DNA of 64,000 bases from Gammaproteobacteria bacterium (GCA_009838035.1 VXSK01000023.1:178832-242831), one strand, 5' to 3'; positions 53,143 to 61,749 are shown, counted from the first letter of the stretch. The notes: a model not told the origin generated them from the sequence alone. Translations and numbers: made by a program.

Positions 53143-54228
53143 ATGAAAATCAGGGAATCCCTGCGCAAACCGTTGTGGGCCGGGCTGGTCCTTGCAGTTT
53201 GCGCCGTATGGCTGCTGTCCGGAATCCTGGGCGGTGACGACGACGATGGGCAGGCGGCGGTCGCTTCGCGCACGGAAGCGCGGGATGACATCGTGGTGCG
53301 GGTACGAACCAGCCGGGCTTCGGAACAATCCAGGACGCTGACGCTGCGCGGCCGTACGCGAACCCGGCATGCGGTTACGGTACGCGCCGAAACCTCCGGC
53401 CGCGTGGATGACCGGCCGATCGATATCGGGGCAATGGTGTCGGCGGGCGACGTGCTTTGCCAGGTGGAAGTCAATGACCGCGCACTGCGCGTTCGCGAGG
53501 CCGGCGACGCTGTCGAGCTGGCTACGCTGGAGTACGAAGGCATGAAGACCCTGCGCGAACGGGGCCTGCAGCAGGAGATCGCGGTCGCCCGGGCCAAGGC
53601 CCAGTTGAGTTCCGCGCGCCGCCAACTCCTGGCCAGCGAACTGGAACTTGAGAATACCGCCGTGGTTGCGCCGTTTGCCGGCTTCGTGGAAGAGACGCAT
53701 GCGGAGGTGGGCGACTACCTGCAGATGGGCAGTCCCTGCGCCACCGTTCTCGATCTCGATCCGATCTACGTGGAGGCCGCGGTCACGGAACAGCAGTATC
53801 CGCAACTGGACCTGGGCGCCGAGGTGCGGATCACGATGGCGACCGGCAACGCGGCCCGCGGCTCGCTTACGTTTATCGGCAAACAGTCGGCCGACCAGTC
53901 ACGCACCTATCCCATCGAAGTAACGGTTCCCAACCCGGACTTTTCGATTTCCTCGGGGTTGAGCGCGGAAGTCGAAGTGGCCCTGCATGCCCAGCCTGCG
54001 CACAAGGTGGGCATGTCCTACGTTGTGCTGGACGCCAATGGAGAAATGGGCGTGCGGGCCGTTGACGATGACCAACGGGTTCTCTTCTACCCGATCGACG
54101 TGGTGCGGGAAGACCCTGACGGGCTGTGGGTTTCCGGCTTGCCGGCCGAAGTCACATTGATCACGGTGGGTCAGGAATTCGTCAGTCCGGGCCAGCAGGT
54201 CAGGGTTCAGCGCGACACCGCAGGCTAG
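53143..54228 (+). CDS. RND periplasmic adaptor (HlyD/MFP family)
   Basis: 361 residues. N-terminal membrane anchor (about 10-30), barrel-sandwich/lipoyl halves (VRAETSGRVDDRPIDIGAMV and VVAPFAGFVEETHAEVGDYL) around a shortened alpha-hairpin (about 120-165), then a beta-barrel domain (DLDPIYVEAAVTEQQ) and membrane-proximal domain. It should link the permease at 47808 to an outer-membrane channel. The usual order is adaptor before permease; here it comes after the P450 fusion, 34 bp downstream. Confidence 0.92.
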   Translation: MKIRESLRKPLWAGLVLAVCAVWLLSGILGGDDDDGQAAVASRTEARDDIVVRVRTSRASEQSRTLTLRGRTRTRHAVTVRAETSGRVDDRPIDIGAMVSAGDVLCQVEVNDRALRVREAGDAVELATLEYEGMKTLRERGLQQEIAVARAKAQLSSARRQLLASELELENTAVVAPFAGFVEETHAEVGDYLQMGSPCATVLDLDPIYVEAAVTEQQYPQLDLGAEVRITMATGNAARGSLTFIGKQSADQSRTYPIEVTVPNPDFSISSGLSAEVEVALHAQPAHKVGMSYVVLDANGEMGVRAVDDDQRVLFYPIDVVREDPDGLWVSGLPAEVTLITVGQEFVSPGQQVRVQRDTAG

Positions 54229-54240
54229 ACGCCAGCCGTA

Positions 54241-54339
54241 GCCCGTTCTTATGCCTCCCTCTCGAGGGAGCGTAAAAGCAGGATAGCGATTCCGAGCCAG
54301 GGATGGCGTCTCCCACGAGAGGGAGGCATAAGAACGGGC
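54241..54339. repeat. palindromic element copy 3 (99 bp)
   Basis: A perfect 24-bp inverted repeat (54241-54264 with 54316-54339) encloses the shared core GGAGCGTAAAAGCAGGATAG and GAGCCAGGGATGGCG. It lies between the convergent adaptor and methyltransferase genes. Stem sequence differs from copies 1 and 2 but pairing is complete. Confidence 0.87.
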
Positions 54340-54428
54340 GGTATCGAAGCGCCCCGCGAGAAGAAGGCACACAAACGGGCGGAATCGAAGCGCCCCGCGA
54401 GAGGAAGGCGCACAAAGTGGCGGAATCA
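54340..54428. repeat. two truncated right-end copies of the palindromic element
   Basis: Directly after copy 3, two units each carry the flank ATCGAAGCGCCCCGCGAGA, then GGAAGGC/AGAAGGC and CACAAA plus a G-rich end. They match the right arm and outer flank of the element family but lack the left arm and core. The pattern looks like a ladder of partial duplications. Confidence 0.65.
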
Positions 54429-55466
54429 AGCAGTCCGCAACGGTTTGCGCGCGAGAAAACAGTAGAGCGGGGTGAATATCCCGGTCTTGCCACCTGCAAC
54501 ATAGGCCTCCGCGGTCCGGTCCATGAGCCGGATCACGGTGCTGGAGCCCTTCGGGAAGAGTCCGAACGCCTCCGTGAGCTTCACCATGCCGATCATTGCC
54601 TTTCGACCCGCAGGCGTCCTGCGCAGGAGATTCCGGAAGGTGCCGGTGTCGCCCTCCATCGGCTGATACCAGGGCGTGTACGGATCTTCCTGCATGCTCC
54701 TGTCCATTCCCTCGATCACTTCGAACCCGACCGCCTCCAGCGCCTGATCGACCTCCGCGAAGCTTGCGATCTCGTTCAATGCGATCCCGTGCATGAGTTC
54801 GCGCTTGATCTCCCGGTGGCGGGCGCTGTCCGGATCGAACTCGTTCGTAAGGCACATTTCCTGGCCCCAGAACAAGGCCCCGGGCTTCAACACGCGGAAG
54901 ATCTCGGCAAAAGCGCCCTGCTTGTCCGGCGCATGGCAGGTGGACTCGATCGCATAACCCGCGTCGAAGGAATCGGGCTCGAACCTGCTCATGTCCATAA
55001 AGCTGCAGTGGACGTAGTCCGCCATGTGATCAAGACCGGCTTCGACGTTCCTTCGCTTCGCCTTTTCCAGTTGCTGTTCGTTGTTGTTGAGGCAGACGAC
55101 GCGGGCGCCGGACTCACGTGCGACCCGGCGCATCGGACCGCCGACTCCGCAGCCCACGTCAATAACCGTCATGCCCTCCTTGAGCCGGAGCTTGCCGATC
55201 ATGAGTCGCTGATGCCGGAGGATGGAGTCGTCAAGGCTCTCGCCCGGCCTCAAGGGAGCGAAGTGCAGCGATTCGTTCCAACCGAACTGCATGAACTCGC
55301 TGCAAATCGAGTAGTAGTCATTGACCGTCTTGGCATGGTCATAGTTGCGCCCGCTGGCGGCGCCGCCATCCCGCCTGTCGAGCCAACCTTCAAACGATTC
55401 GACGCGGCTGGTGACGGACCAGCCGCGATAGGCGTTCTTGAGAGACGTGGACAATTTCGCCAGCAT
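54426..55466 (-). CDS. sterol C-24 methyltransferase-like (Erg6/SMT) enzyme
   Basis: 346 residues from ATG 55466, 43 bp after the Rieske gene. It follows eukaryotic Erg6/SMT block by block: FMQFGWNESLHF (58-69, the aromatic sterol-binding region I), SILRHQRLM, VIDVGCGVGGPMRRVAR (101-117, SAM site), CLNNNEQQLEKAK, YAIESTCHAP (171-180, region II), WGQEMCLTNEFDPDSARHRE, and the C-terminal sterol-MT domain ending GGKTGIFTPLYCFLARKP. These enzymes add methyl from SAM to the C-24 double bond of sterol side chains. Gamma-tocopherol or other cyclic-lipid methylases are less likely given the C-terminal domain. Same strand as Rieske and TonB receptor genes. Confidence 0.85.
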   Translation of the reverse strand: MLAKLSTSLKNAYRGWSVTSRVESFEGWLDRRDGGAASGRNYDHAKTVNDYYSICSEFMQFGWNESLHFAPLRPGESLDDSILRHQRLMIGKLRLKEGMTVIDVGCGVGGPMRRVARESGARVVCLNNNEQQLEKAKRRNVEAGLDHMADYVHCSFMDMSRFEPDSFDAGYAIESTCHAPDKQGAFAEIFRVLKPGALFWGQEMCLTNEFDPDSARHREIKRELMHGIALNEIASFAEVDQALEAVGFEVIEGMDRSMQEDPYTPWYQPMEGDTGTFRNLLRRTPAGRKAMIGMVKLTEAFGLFPKGSSTVIRLMDRTAEAYVAGGKTGIFTPLYCFLARKPLRTA

Positions 55467-55509
55467 GGCGCGCGATTTCCCTGGAGGAGGATCTGTGCCG
55501 TCGCGAGCG

Positions 55510-56589
55510 TCAGGCGCCCATATTGGCGCCACGCGCGGCATGAATCGGGGCAGGCTTGAGGCTGCGCACACGCGCGCGGCTCTCTTCGGCATCCGGATAG
55601 AACTGCTCGCAGTATTTCCGGTAGGTCATGATCTCGCCGTCCGAACGGCTCAGGATCGGCAGGGGCTGATAGCGTTTGTTCTGCCAGATGGCGACGTCCT
55701 GGCGCACGTCGTGCTTGACGCGCGATACGAAGAACCGGGTCAGCCAACTGGCGGGAAGACACCGAAGCAGCAGTGTCGCCAGCCATTTCTGCCCGGGTTC
55801 CCAACGCTTGATCTGCAGTGCAACCACGAGCTTTATATGGGTGTCGTCAACGGCCGTGGACAGGATCCACTGGCGCAGTTTCAGCCCGCTGACGCGTTCA
55901 TGAAACTCGACGAACGAATAGCCGAGGCCCCACACATGGGTTGTCGCGGCCACATCGGTAAGCACCGGCACACCAAGCAGCTTCACGTTGCGTCTGAAAA
56001 CAAACCTGTTGCGCAAGTAGGCGCCGTCCACATGCACGTCTCCGACCTGCTTCACCGCCGCGTAGCCATGCACGTACCGGAAATGGGCGATGTCCACGGA
56101 GTTTTCCGCGGTCTCCTGCGGGTGGCCGCGCAGCCGCACGCTACCGTAGTGGAGGCGGTGCCATTCCTTTTCCGGCCACTCCGGGACCTCCCACTGCGGC
56201 CCGCGCCCCACCGGGCTCCACCACGCGAGAATGAGGCCGTTGATCTCGCGTGTCTCGTACACATTGAGTCGCGCGGTTCTGGGCGGCGGCGCATTCGGTG
56301 TGGCCACACACCGGCCGGTGGCGTCGTATTCGAAGCCGTGGAACGGGCAGACCAGGCGCCCGTTTCTGACGCAACCGCCGCCGTCCGGCCCCAGGTGCCC
56401 GCCCAGATGCGGGCAGTAGGCCTCGGACACGCAAACTTCTCCTTCGGCATCGCGCCAGGCCACGATCTGCTGGCCCATCCATTCCTTCTGGAGAAGACCG
56501 CCCTTGGGCAGGTTCCTGGCGATCTCCACGAGATACCAGCCTTCCGGGTACCTGCCCGGCGGGTAATACCGCTTGTTCGCCAGTTTCAT
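55510..56589 (-). CDS. Rieske non-heme iron oxygenase, terminal component
   Basis: 359 residues. Rieske [2Fe-2S] motif C59-P-H61 and C81-P-F-H84; mononuclear iron site AENSVDIAHFRYVHG (D166, H169, H174). The single-subunit layout and the N-terminal WYLVEIARNLPKGGLLQKEW resemble steroid-acting Rieske enzymes: KshA, the Neverland/DAF-36 7-desaturases and the bacterial sterol C-4 demethylase SdmA. I cannot tell these apart by eye. Reductase and ferredoxin are not adjacent. It lies just upstream of the SMT gene on the same strand, probably one operon. Confidence 0.85.
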   Translation of the reverse strand: MKLANKRYYPPGRYPEGWYLVEIARNLPKGGLLQKEWMGQQIVAWRDAEGEVCVSEAYCPHLGGHLGPDGGGCVRNGRLVCPFHGFEYDATGRCVATPNAPPPRTARLNVYETREINGLILAWWSPVGRGPQWEVPEWPEKEWHRLHYGSVRLRGHPQETAENSVDIAHFRYVHGYAAVKQVGDVHVDGAYLRNRFVFRRNVKLLGVPVLTDVAATTHVWGLGYSFVEFHERVSGLKLRQWILSTAVDDTHIKLVVALQIKRWEPGQKWLATLLLRCLPASWLTRFFVSRVKHDVRQDVAIWQNKRYQPLPILSRSDGEIMTYRKYCEQFYPDAEESRARVRSLKPAPIHAARGANMGA

Positions 56590-56682
56590 TCAAAGCCCCC
56601 GCTTGTTTACCAGCTCAAATCTGCTCTGCGTTGTTTGCACAAGCATACAGGAACATTGGCGGGAAGGATGGCGAAACGCCGC

Positions 56683-56748
56683 GCGGTGACCCGCCCTCTC
56701 TCACGGGTTGCGAGGGAGGGCGTGACGCCGCGAGGGACATGCCCTCGC
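56683..56748. terminator. pair of GC-rich hairpins after the TonB receptor gene
   Basis: An imperfect 20-bp stem (56683-56702 with 56712-56731, four mismatches) and a perfect 7-bp stem GCGAGGG-N5-CCCTCGC (56730-56748) lie directly downstream of the minus-strand receptor stop and upstream of the Rieske start. They may end or attenuate transcription from the receptor genes. There is no T-run. The sequence also recalls the small repeat in dedD. Confidence 0.4.
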
Positions 56749-56760
56749 TCGAGTGTGCGG

Positions 56761-59211
56761 CTAGAAGCTGTAGCTCAGGCTCACGCCGACCTGGCGTCCG
56801 CGGGGCAGGGAAATGGCGAAGCCGCGCGGCGTAGTGCTCGCACTGCGGGTCTCTCCCGAATAGCCCGGCAAGGCGGCGCTGGCGGGCAGCGAACCGGCGC
56901 TCCGGTCGATGTACCGCAGGATGTCCAGCGGTGCATCGTCATCGAAGAGGTTCTTGCCCCAAAGCGTGATTTCCAACGCATCCCGCCGCACGCCCAAGCG
57001 CAGACCCACGCGGGTCATTGCGCCGGTCTCGATCAGGTTGTGGATCTGGGAAAAGCGCGAGCCCTCATAGACGACATCGCCCACCCAGAACCACGAAAAT
57101 CCGGAGGCCATCGTGTCACCGTCGTAGCGGGCGACCAGCGAAGCCATATGCTCCGGAATGCGCGGCACCTGCTTGCCTGCCGCGGAACCCAGGCGAGCGA
57201 GATCAGCCAGGGACCCGCTGGCGCCCAGCAATTCGGCCTGATCAATGTTGATGTATTCCTTGATTTCCGCATTGGTCCATGCATAGCCGAGGTTTAGCGT
57301 CAGTTTGTCGCTCACGAGCGCCTGTAATTCAACCTCAAGACCGTTTATTTCCGATTCGCCAACGTTGTCGATAATCGAGGTGGTCGTGCCCCTGCCCGTT
57401 TCAATCACGGTCGTGAATTGCTGGTCGGTCACTTCGGTGCGATAGGCGGCGACATTCAATGCCAGGCGTCCTTCCATCAGGCGGGCCTTGTAGCCCGCTT
57501 CGTAATTCCACGCGACTTCTTCGTCCACGGAACGGAAAGATTCATCCGGGTTCCCTGACGCGTCAAGCGGAACGTCCGCGTTGAAGTTACCCGGTTTTGA
57601 ACCCTTGGAGATGTTCAGATACAGGTTCGTTTCTCCGTCGGGCTTATAGCTCAGGGTGAAACGAGGATTCACCGAGGTAAAGTCCACGCCGTAGTCGCCG
57701 GTCATCGTGGTTCTTTCATCCGACGAAAAGACCTGCACGGAAATGTCGTCCTTTGCCCAACGGGCTTCCGCCGTCCCCGACCACTTCTCGTTGAAATCCA
57801 TTTCCACGGCGGCGAATGCGGCCGTGTTGTCAACGGTCTCATCGGACACGGGGCCGTTGGGGAAAACCTCGAGCGGCGTCATGCCCCACTTCGCTGCCGA
57901 GAACGGAATTACCTTGCGGTCCGTGTGTTCGTCCTTGGTGCCTTGATAGTAGTAGAGCCCGACAACAGCTCGAAACGCCCGATCGGACGGCGAGGACAGC
58001 CTGAGTTCCTGCGAGAGGTCAGTCTGATCATATCCGCCGAAGCGTGTAAACAAACCGCAAAGCGACCGGCATATCCCCGCCCCGATGAAACGCGGCAGGA
58101 ACGGCGGCAGAGCGTCCGCGATAGCGGTCCCGAAATCGTAGCCGCCATAGGTCGCGTCGAAATTGCTGTCGTTCTCGTCGTCGATACTTCCCGTCAGACT
58201 GGAGATACGCCAGCCGTTGGCCAGGTCGTAGTGCATGGACAGCGAGGCCGAGATTCGGTCGTTGAAGTTCCCTGCTCCGCCGGTCGCGGCGTCGATCTCT
58301 TCGGTAAGCAGCGCCACCGGCAAGTTGCGTTGCGCTTCGCCCCTGTAGTACTCGCGGGCTCGCGGGCCGGTCGCGCCGGATATATCGGCACTCCCGCTGA
58401 CGGGTCCCCGGAAGCAGCAATTGTTGTGCTCCCGGCCTTGCAAAGCCAAGACGAAATGGTCGTCTTCGACTTTCTGGTAACCGACCGAAAGAGTGGCCTC
58501 AAAGTCGTCGTTTGGCGTGAAATAGAGCTTGGCGGATACGTTTGTGGTCTCCTGCCCGCCCACTTCGTCTCCGGTGAGCGTATTGACATGCTCGCCGCCG
58601 TACTGGTTGTAGCCCGCCGCAATGCGGAAATAGGCCTTGCCTTCCGATAAGGGTCCGCTGAGCCATCCGTTAACGTCATAGGTTTCGTGTTGCGCCCCGG
58701 TTACCGAGACTTCGCCTGCAAGCTCTTCCGTCGGAGCCCGGGTGACGTAATTGATCGCGCCGGCGTAGGTACCGCGGCCATACTGAGCGGACTGCGGTCC
58801 CTTGATGATTTCGACGCGCTCGACGTTCGCCAGGTCAACCGACGATACCAGGCCGCCGACATAGATGCCGTCAACGAAAGTGGATACCGCCTTGACGCCG
58901 GCGATGCCGTTCAGGATGGTTGTCTGGCCACGAACCGCTGGTCGGTCCAGTGACGGTTGCCGCCCGAAGCCGGACTGGAACGAGAATCCGGGCGTATACA
59001 GCGCAATATCGTCCACGGATCTAATACCCAGCTCGCGGATGTCGTTCGCGGTGAAGGCGCTGACCGCGATCGGGATGTCCTGAACGGACTCCTCGCGCTT
59101 GCGGGCGGTGACGATGATCTCCTCCAGCGCGCCCTCCTGCGACACCGCAGGACGCGGAGCAACGATCACGCCCGCAGCCAGGACGGAAATAACGGCAAGT
59201 CTGAATCTCAT
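56761..59211 (-). CDS. TonB-dependent receptor, tandem copy 2
   Basis: 816 residues. Signal peptide MRFRLAVISVLAAGVIVAPR (cleaved near AVSQE), TonB-box-like EEIIVTARKREESVQD, plug (RVEIIKGPQSAQYGRGTYAG) and a barrel ending GRQVGVSLSYSF. It is a close paralogue of the next gene upstream, including the signal peptide. Extracellular loops hold paired cysteines (NNCCFRGP and GICRSLCG). It imports an unknown ligand; the sterol-type neighbours make a steroid or triterpenoid plausible. Lies 171 bp upstream of the Rieske gene on the same strand. Confidence 0.92.
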   Translation of the reverse strand: MRFRLAVISVLAAGVIVAPRPAVSQEGALEEIIVTARKREESVQDIPIAVSAFTANDIRELGIRSVDDIALYTPGFSFQSGFGRQPSLDRPAVRGQTTILNGIAGVKAVSTFVDGIYVGGLVSSVDLANVERVEIIKGPQSAQYGRGTYAGAINYVTRAPTEELAGEVSVTGAQHETYDVNGWLSGPLSEGKAYFRIAAGYNQYGGEHVNTLTGDEVGGQETTNVSAKLYFTPNDDFEATLSVGYQKVEDDHFVLALQGREHNNCCFRGPVSGSADISGATGPRAREYYRGEAQRNLPVALLTEEIDAATGGAGNFNDRISASLSMHYDLANGWRISSLTGSIDDENDSNFDATYGGYDFGTAIADALPPFLPRFIGAGICRSLCGLFTRFGGYDQTDLSQELRLSSPSDRAFRAVVGLYYYQGTKDEHTDRKVIPFSAAKWGMTPLEVFPNGPVSDETVDNTAAFAAVEMDFNEKWSGTAEARWAKDDISVQVFSSDERTTMTGDYGVDFTSVNPRFTLSYKPDGETNLYLNISKGSKPGNFNADVPLDASGNPDESFRSVDEEVAWNYEAGYKARLMEGRLALNVAAYRTEVTDQQFTTVIETGRGTTTSIIDNVGESEINGLEVELQALVSDKLTLNLGYAWTNAEIKEYINIDQAELLGASGSLADLARLGSAAGKQVPRIPEHMASLVARYDGDTMASGFSWFWVGDVVYEGSRFSQIHNLIETGAMTRVGLRLGVRRDALEITLWGKNLFDDDAPLDILRYIDRSAGSLPASAALPGYSGETRSASTTPRGFAISLPRGRQVGVSLSYSF

Positions 59212-59223
59212 TGGATGTCCTCC

Positions 59224-59246
59224 CTATCGGTTAACCAAGCCGATAG
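59224..59246 (-). promoter_or_regulatory. hairpin abutting the ribosome site of TonB receptor copy 2
   Basis: CTATCGG (59224-59230) and CCGATAG (59240-59246) pair around a 9-base loop. In the minus-strand RNA the 3' arm runs straight into GGGAGG, the ribosome site of the receptor gene. A similar hairpin stands at the same place in the paralogue (61750-61777). Confidence 0.45.
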
Positions 59247-59273
59247 CCGGTCAATTATGCACAAGCCACGCGT

Positions 59274-61736
59274 TTAGAAGCCGTACCTGAGGGTTACGCC
59301 TACCTGCCGCCCGCGGGGCAACGAGATGGCGAACCCACGCGGGGTGCTGGACGGGTTGCCCAGTTCGCCTGGGACGAATCCGGGGATTCTTGCGTGGCTG
59401 GGCAGGCCGCCGGTACGCCGGTCGATGTAGCGCAATACGTCGAGCGGCGCGTCGTCGTCGAACAGGTTTCTGGCCCACAGCACCACTTCCAGCGCGTCGC
59501 GGCGCGCGCCCACGCGCAAACCCACCCTGGTCATGGCGCCCGTTTCGATCAGGTTATGCACCTGGCTGAACCGCGAGCCTTCGTACACGACATCGCCCAC
59601 CACGAACCAGGAAAAGCCCGACGCCATCTCGGCACCTTCGTAGCGGGCCACCACCGATGCCGAGTGCTCGGGGATCCGCGGCACTTTCTGGCCGGCCACC
59701 GAACCCAGGCGACTCAGGTCATGCAAGGAACCGTTGGCGCCGTTCAGGTCGGCCTGGTCAACATTGGTCCACTTGGCGATCTCCGCATTGGTCCAGGCGT
59801 AACCGGCGTTGACGGTAAGCGACTCGGTAAGCAGCGTTTCGACCTCCACTTCCAGGCCGTTGATCTCGGTTTCGCCCACGTTGTCGATCAGCGAGACGCT
59901 GCCGCCCGTGGGTGTCTCGATCACGGTCGTGAACTGCTGGTCGGTCACCTCGGTGCGGTAAGCCGCCACGTTAAGCGTCATGCGGCCATCCAGCAACCGG
60001 CCCTTGTAGCCCGCCTCGTAGTTCCAGGCTACTTCCTCTTCCACGGCGCGGAACGATTCGTCGGGTTGACCGTCGGGACCGACCGGTACCTGGGTATTGA
60101 AATCACCCGGCTTGGAGCCCTTGGATATGTTGAGGTAGAGGTTGGTGTTGTCGTCCGGACGATAGCTCAGCGTGACACGGGGATTGACGGAGTCGAACTT
60201 GTCCTTGTGCTCGCTGTTGAGCATGTTGATGTCGCGCGTGTCATAGACGCGAACGGAAATGTCGTCCTGCGCCCAGCGGGCCTCCAGGGTGGCCGCCCAC
60301 TGGTCGTTGATGTCCCATTCCAGGCCGCCGAACACCGCCGTGTTGGTCACGTCATCGTTATCGAACGTGGAATTGGGCAGAACCGTGCCGGCCACCAGGC
60401 CATAACCGAGCGATTCCGACTGTTTGGTCAGTACCTTGGAGTCCATGTCTTCGTGCTTCTTGCCCTTGTAGTAGTACAAGCCCAGCGTGGCCCGCAGCGG
60501 CCTGTCCGCCGGCGAGGACAGCCGCAACTCCTGGGAGAAGTCGGTCTGTTCGCCGCCGAGCATGCGCTGGAAGTTTCCGCAGAAGCCGATGGTTATGCAG
60601 AAAAGCGGGCCCAGTCTGGGACGCAGAAACGGCGGGTAACCATTCACCCAGGCAACGCCGAAGTCGTAGCCGCCGTAGGTGCCGTCAATGAAGCTCTCGG
60701 TTTCGTCGGAGATGCTCCCGGTCAGGCTGGACAGCCGCCAGTCGTTGTTCAGGTCGTAATGCATGGTAAGGGAAGCCGAAAAACGCTCCAGACGATTGCC
60801 CGCCCCGCCGACCGAGTCCAGCTCTTCGGTCAGCAGCGCCACCGGCAGGTTGCGCTGTGCCTCGCCGATGTAGTACTCGCGGGCGCGGGGGCCGGTCACT
60901 CCGCTGATGTCGGGAGTGCCCGACGGCGGTCCACGGAAGCAGCAGTTGTTGTGTTCGCGGCCCTGCAGCGCGAGGGCCGGGTGGCCGTCGTCCGTTTCCT
61001 GGTAGGCCAGCGCCAGGGTGGCCTCGAAATTATCGCTGGGTGTCAGAAACAGCTTGGCCGCCACGTTCATGGTTTCCTGGTCGCCGATTTCTTCGTTCGT
61101 AACCGTGTTGACGTATTCGCCGCCGTACTGGCGATAGCTGGCGGACACGCGGAAATAGGCCCGGTCGGCGACCAGCGGACCGCTTGCCCAGGCGCTCATG
61201 TCGTACGATTCGTGTTCGGCGGCGCCCAGGGACACCTCGCCGGCAAACTCGTCGGTCGGGCGTCTGGTGACATAGTTGATGGCGCCGGCGTAGGTGCCGC
61301 GGCCGTACTGCGCCGACTGCGGGCCCTTGATGATTTCAACGCGCTCGATGTTGGCCAGGTCAACCGACGACACCAACCCTCCAACGTAGACGCCGTCCAC
61401 GAAGGTGGAAACGGCCTTTACGTTGGCGATGCCGTTCACGATGGTGGTCTGGCCACGCACGGCTGGACGATCGATGCCCGCGTTGCGCCCAAAGCCGGAT
61501 TGGAAAGAAAAGCCGGGCGTATAAAGGGCGATGTCGTCCACGCTCAATAAGCCCAGTTCGCGAATGTCGTCGGCCGTAAAGGCGCTGACCGCGATCGGGA
61601 TGTCCTGAACGGACTCCTCGCGCTTGCGGGCGGTAACGATGATCTCTTCCAGCGCGCCTTGCTGCGCAATCACAGGACGCGGGGCAACGATCACGCCCGC
61701 AACGAGTACGGAAAAAACGGCAAGTCTGAATCTCAT
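59274..61736 (-). CDS. TonB-dependent receptor, tandem copy 1
   Basis: 820 residues, the upstream member of the pair. Signal peptide nearly the same as in copy 2 (MRFRLAVFSVLVAGVIVAPR), EEIIVTARKREESVQDIPIA, plug block RVEIIKGPQSAQYGRGTYAG and a barrel ending GRQVGVTLRYGF. Loops share the NNCCFRGP cysteine pair and have CITIGFCGNF in place of the second pair. Most differences lie in presumed outer loops, as expected when two receptors bind different ligands. The pair follows a two-component system on the same strand. Confidence 0.92.
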   Translation of the reverse strand: MRFRLAVFSVLVAGVIVAPRPVIAQQGALEEIIVTARKREESVQDIPIAVSAFTADDIRELGLLSVDDIALYTPGFSFQSGFGRNAGIDRPAVRGQTTIVNGIANVKAVSTFVDGVYVGGLVSSVDLANIERVEIIKGPQSAQYGRGTYAGAINYVTRRPTDEFAGEVSLGAAEHESYDMSAWASGPLVADRAYFRVSASYRQYGGEYVNTVTNEEIGDQETMNVAAKLFLTPSDNFEATLALAYQETDDGHPALALQGREHNNCCFRGPPSGTPDISGVTGPRAREYYIGEAQRNLPVALLTEELDSVGGAGNRLERFSASLTMHYDLNNDWRLSSLTGSISDETESFIDGTYGGYDFGVAWVNGYPPFLRPRLGPLFCITIGFCGNFQRMLGGEQTDFSQELRLSSPADRPLRATLGLYYYKGKKHEDMDSKVLTKQSESLGYGLVAGTVLPNSTFDNDDVTNTAVFGGLEWDINDQWAATLEARWAQDDISVRVYDTRDINMLNSEHKDKFDSVNPRVTLSYRPDDNTNLYLNISKGSKPGDFNTQVPVGPDGQPDESFRAVEEEVAWNYEAGYKGRLLDGRMTLNVAAYRTEVTDQQFTTVIETPTGGSVSLIDNVGETEINGLEVEVETLLTESLTVNAGYAWTNAEIAKWTNVDQADLNGANGSLHDLSRLGSVAGQKVPRIPEHSASVVARYEGAEMASGFSWFVVGDVVYEGSRFSQVHNLIETGAMTRVGLRVGARRDALEVVLWARNLFDDDAPLDVLRYIDRRTGGLPSHARIPGFVPGELGNPSSTPRGFAISLPRGRQVGVTLRYGF

Positions 61737-61749
61737 TGGCTATCCTCCC

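Noticed and set aside
59394..61550. 718-codon plus-strand frame opposite TonB receptor copy 1
   Set aside because: Antisense to a receptor that is conserved with its tandem paralogue; the translation has no family features.
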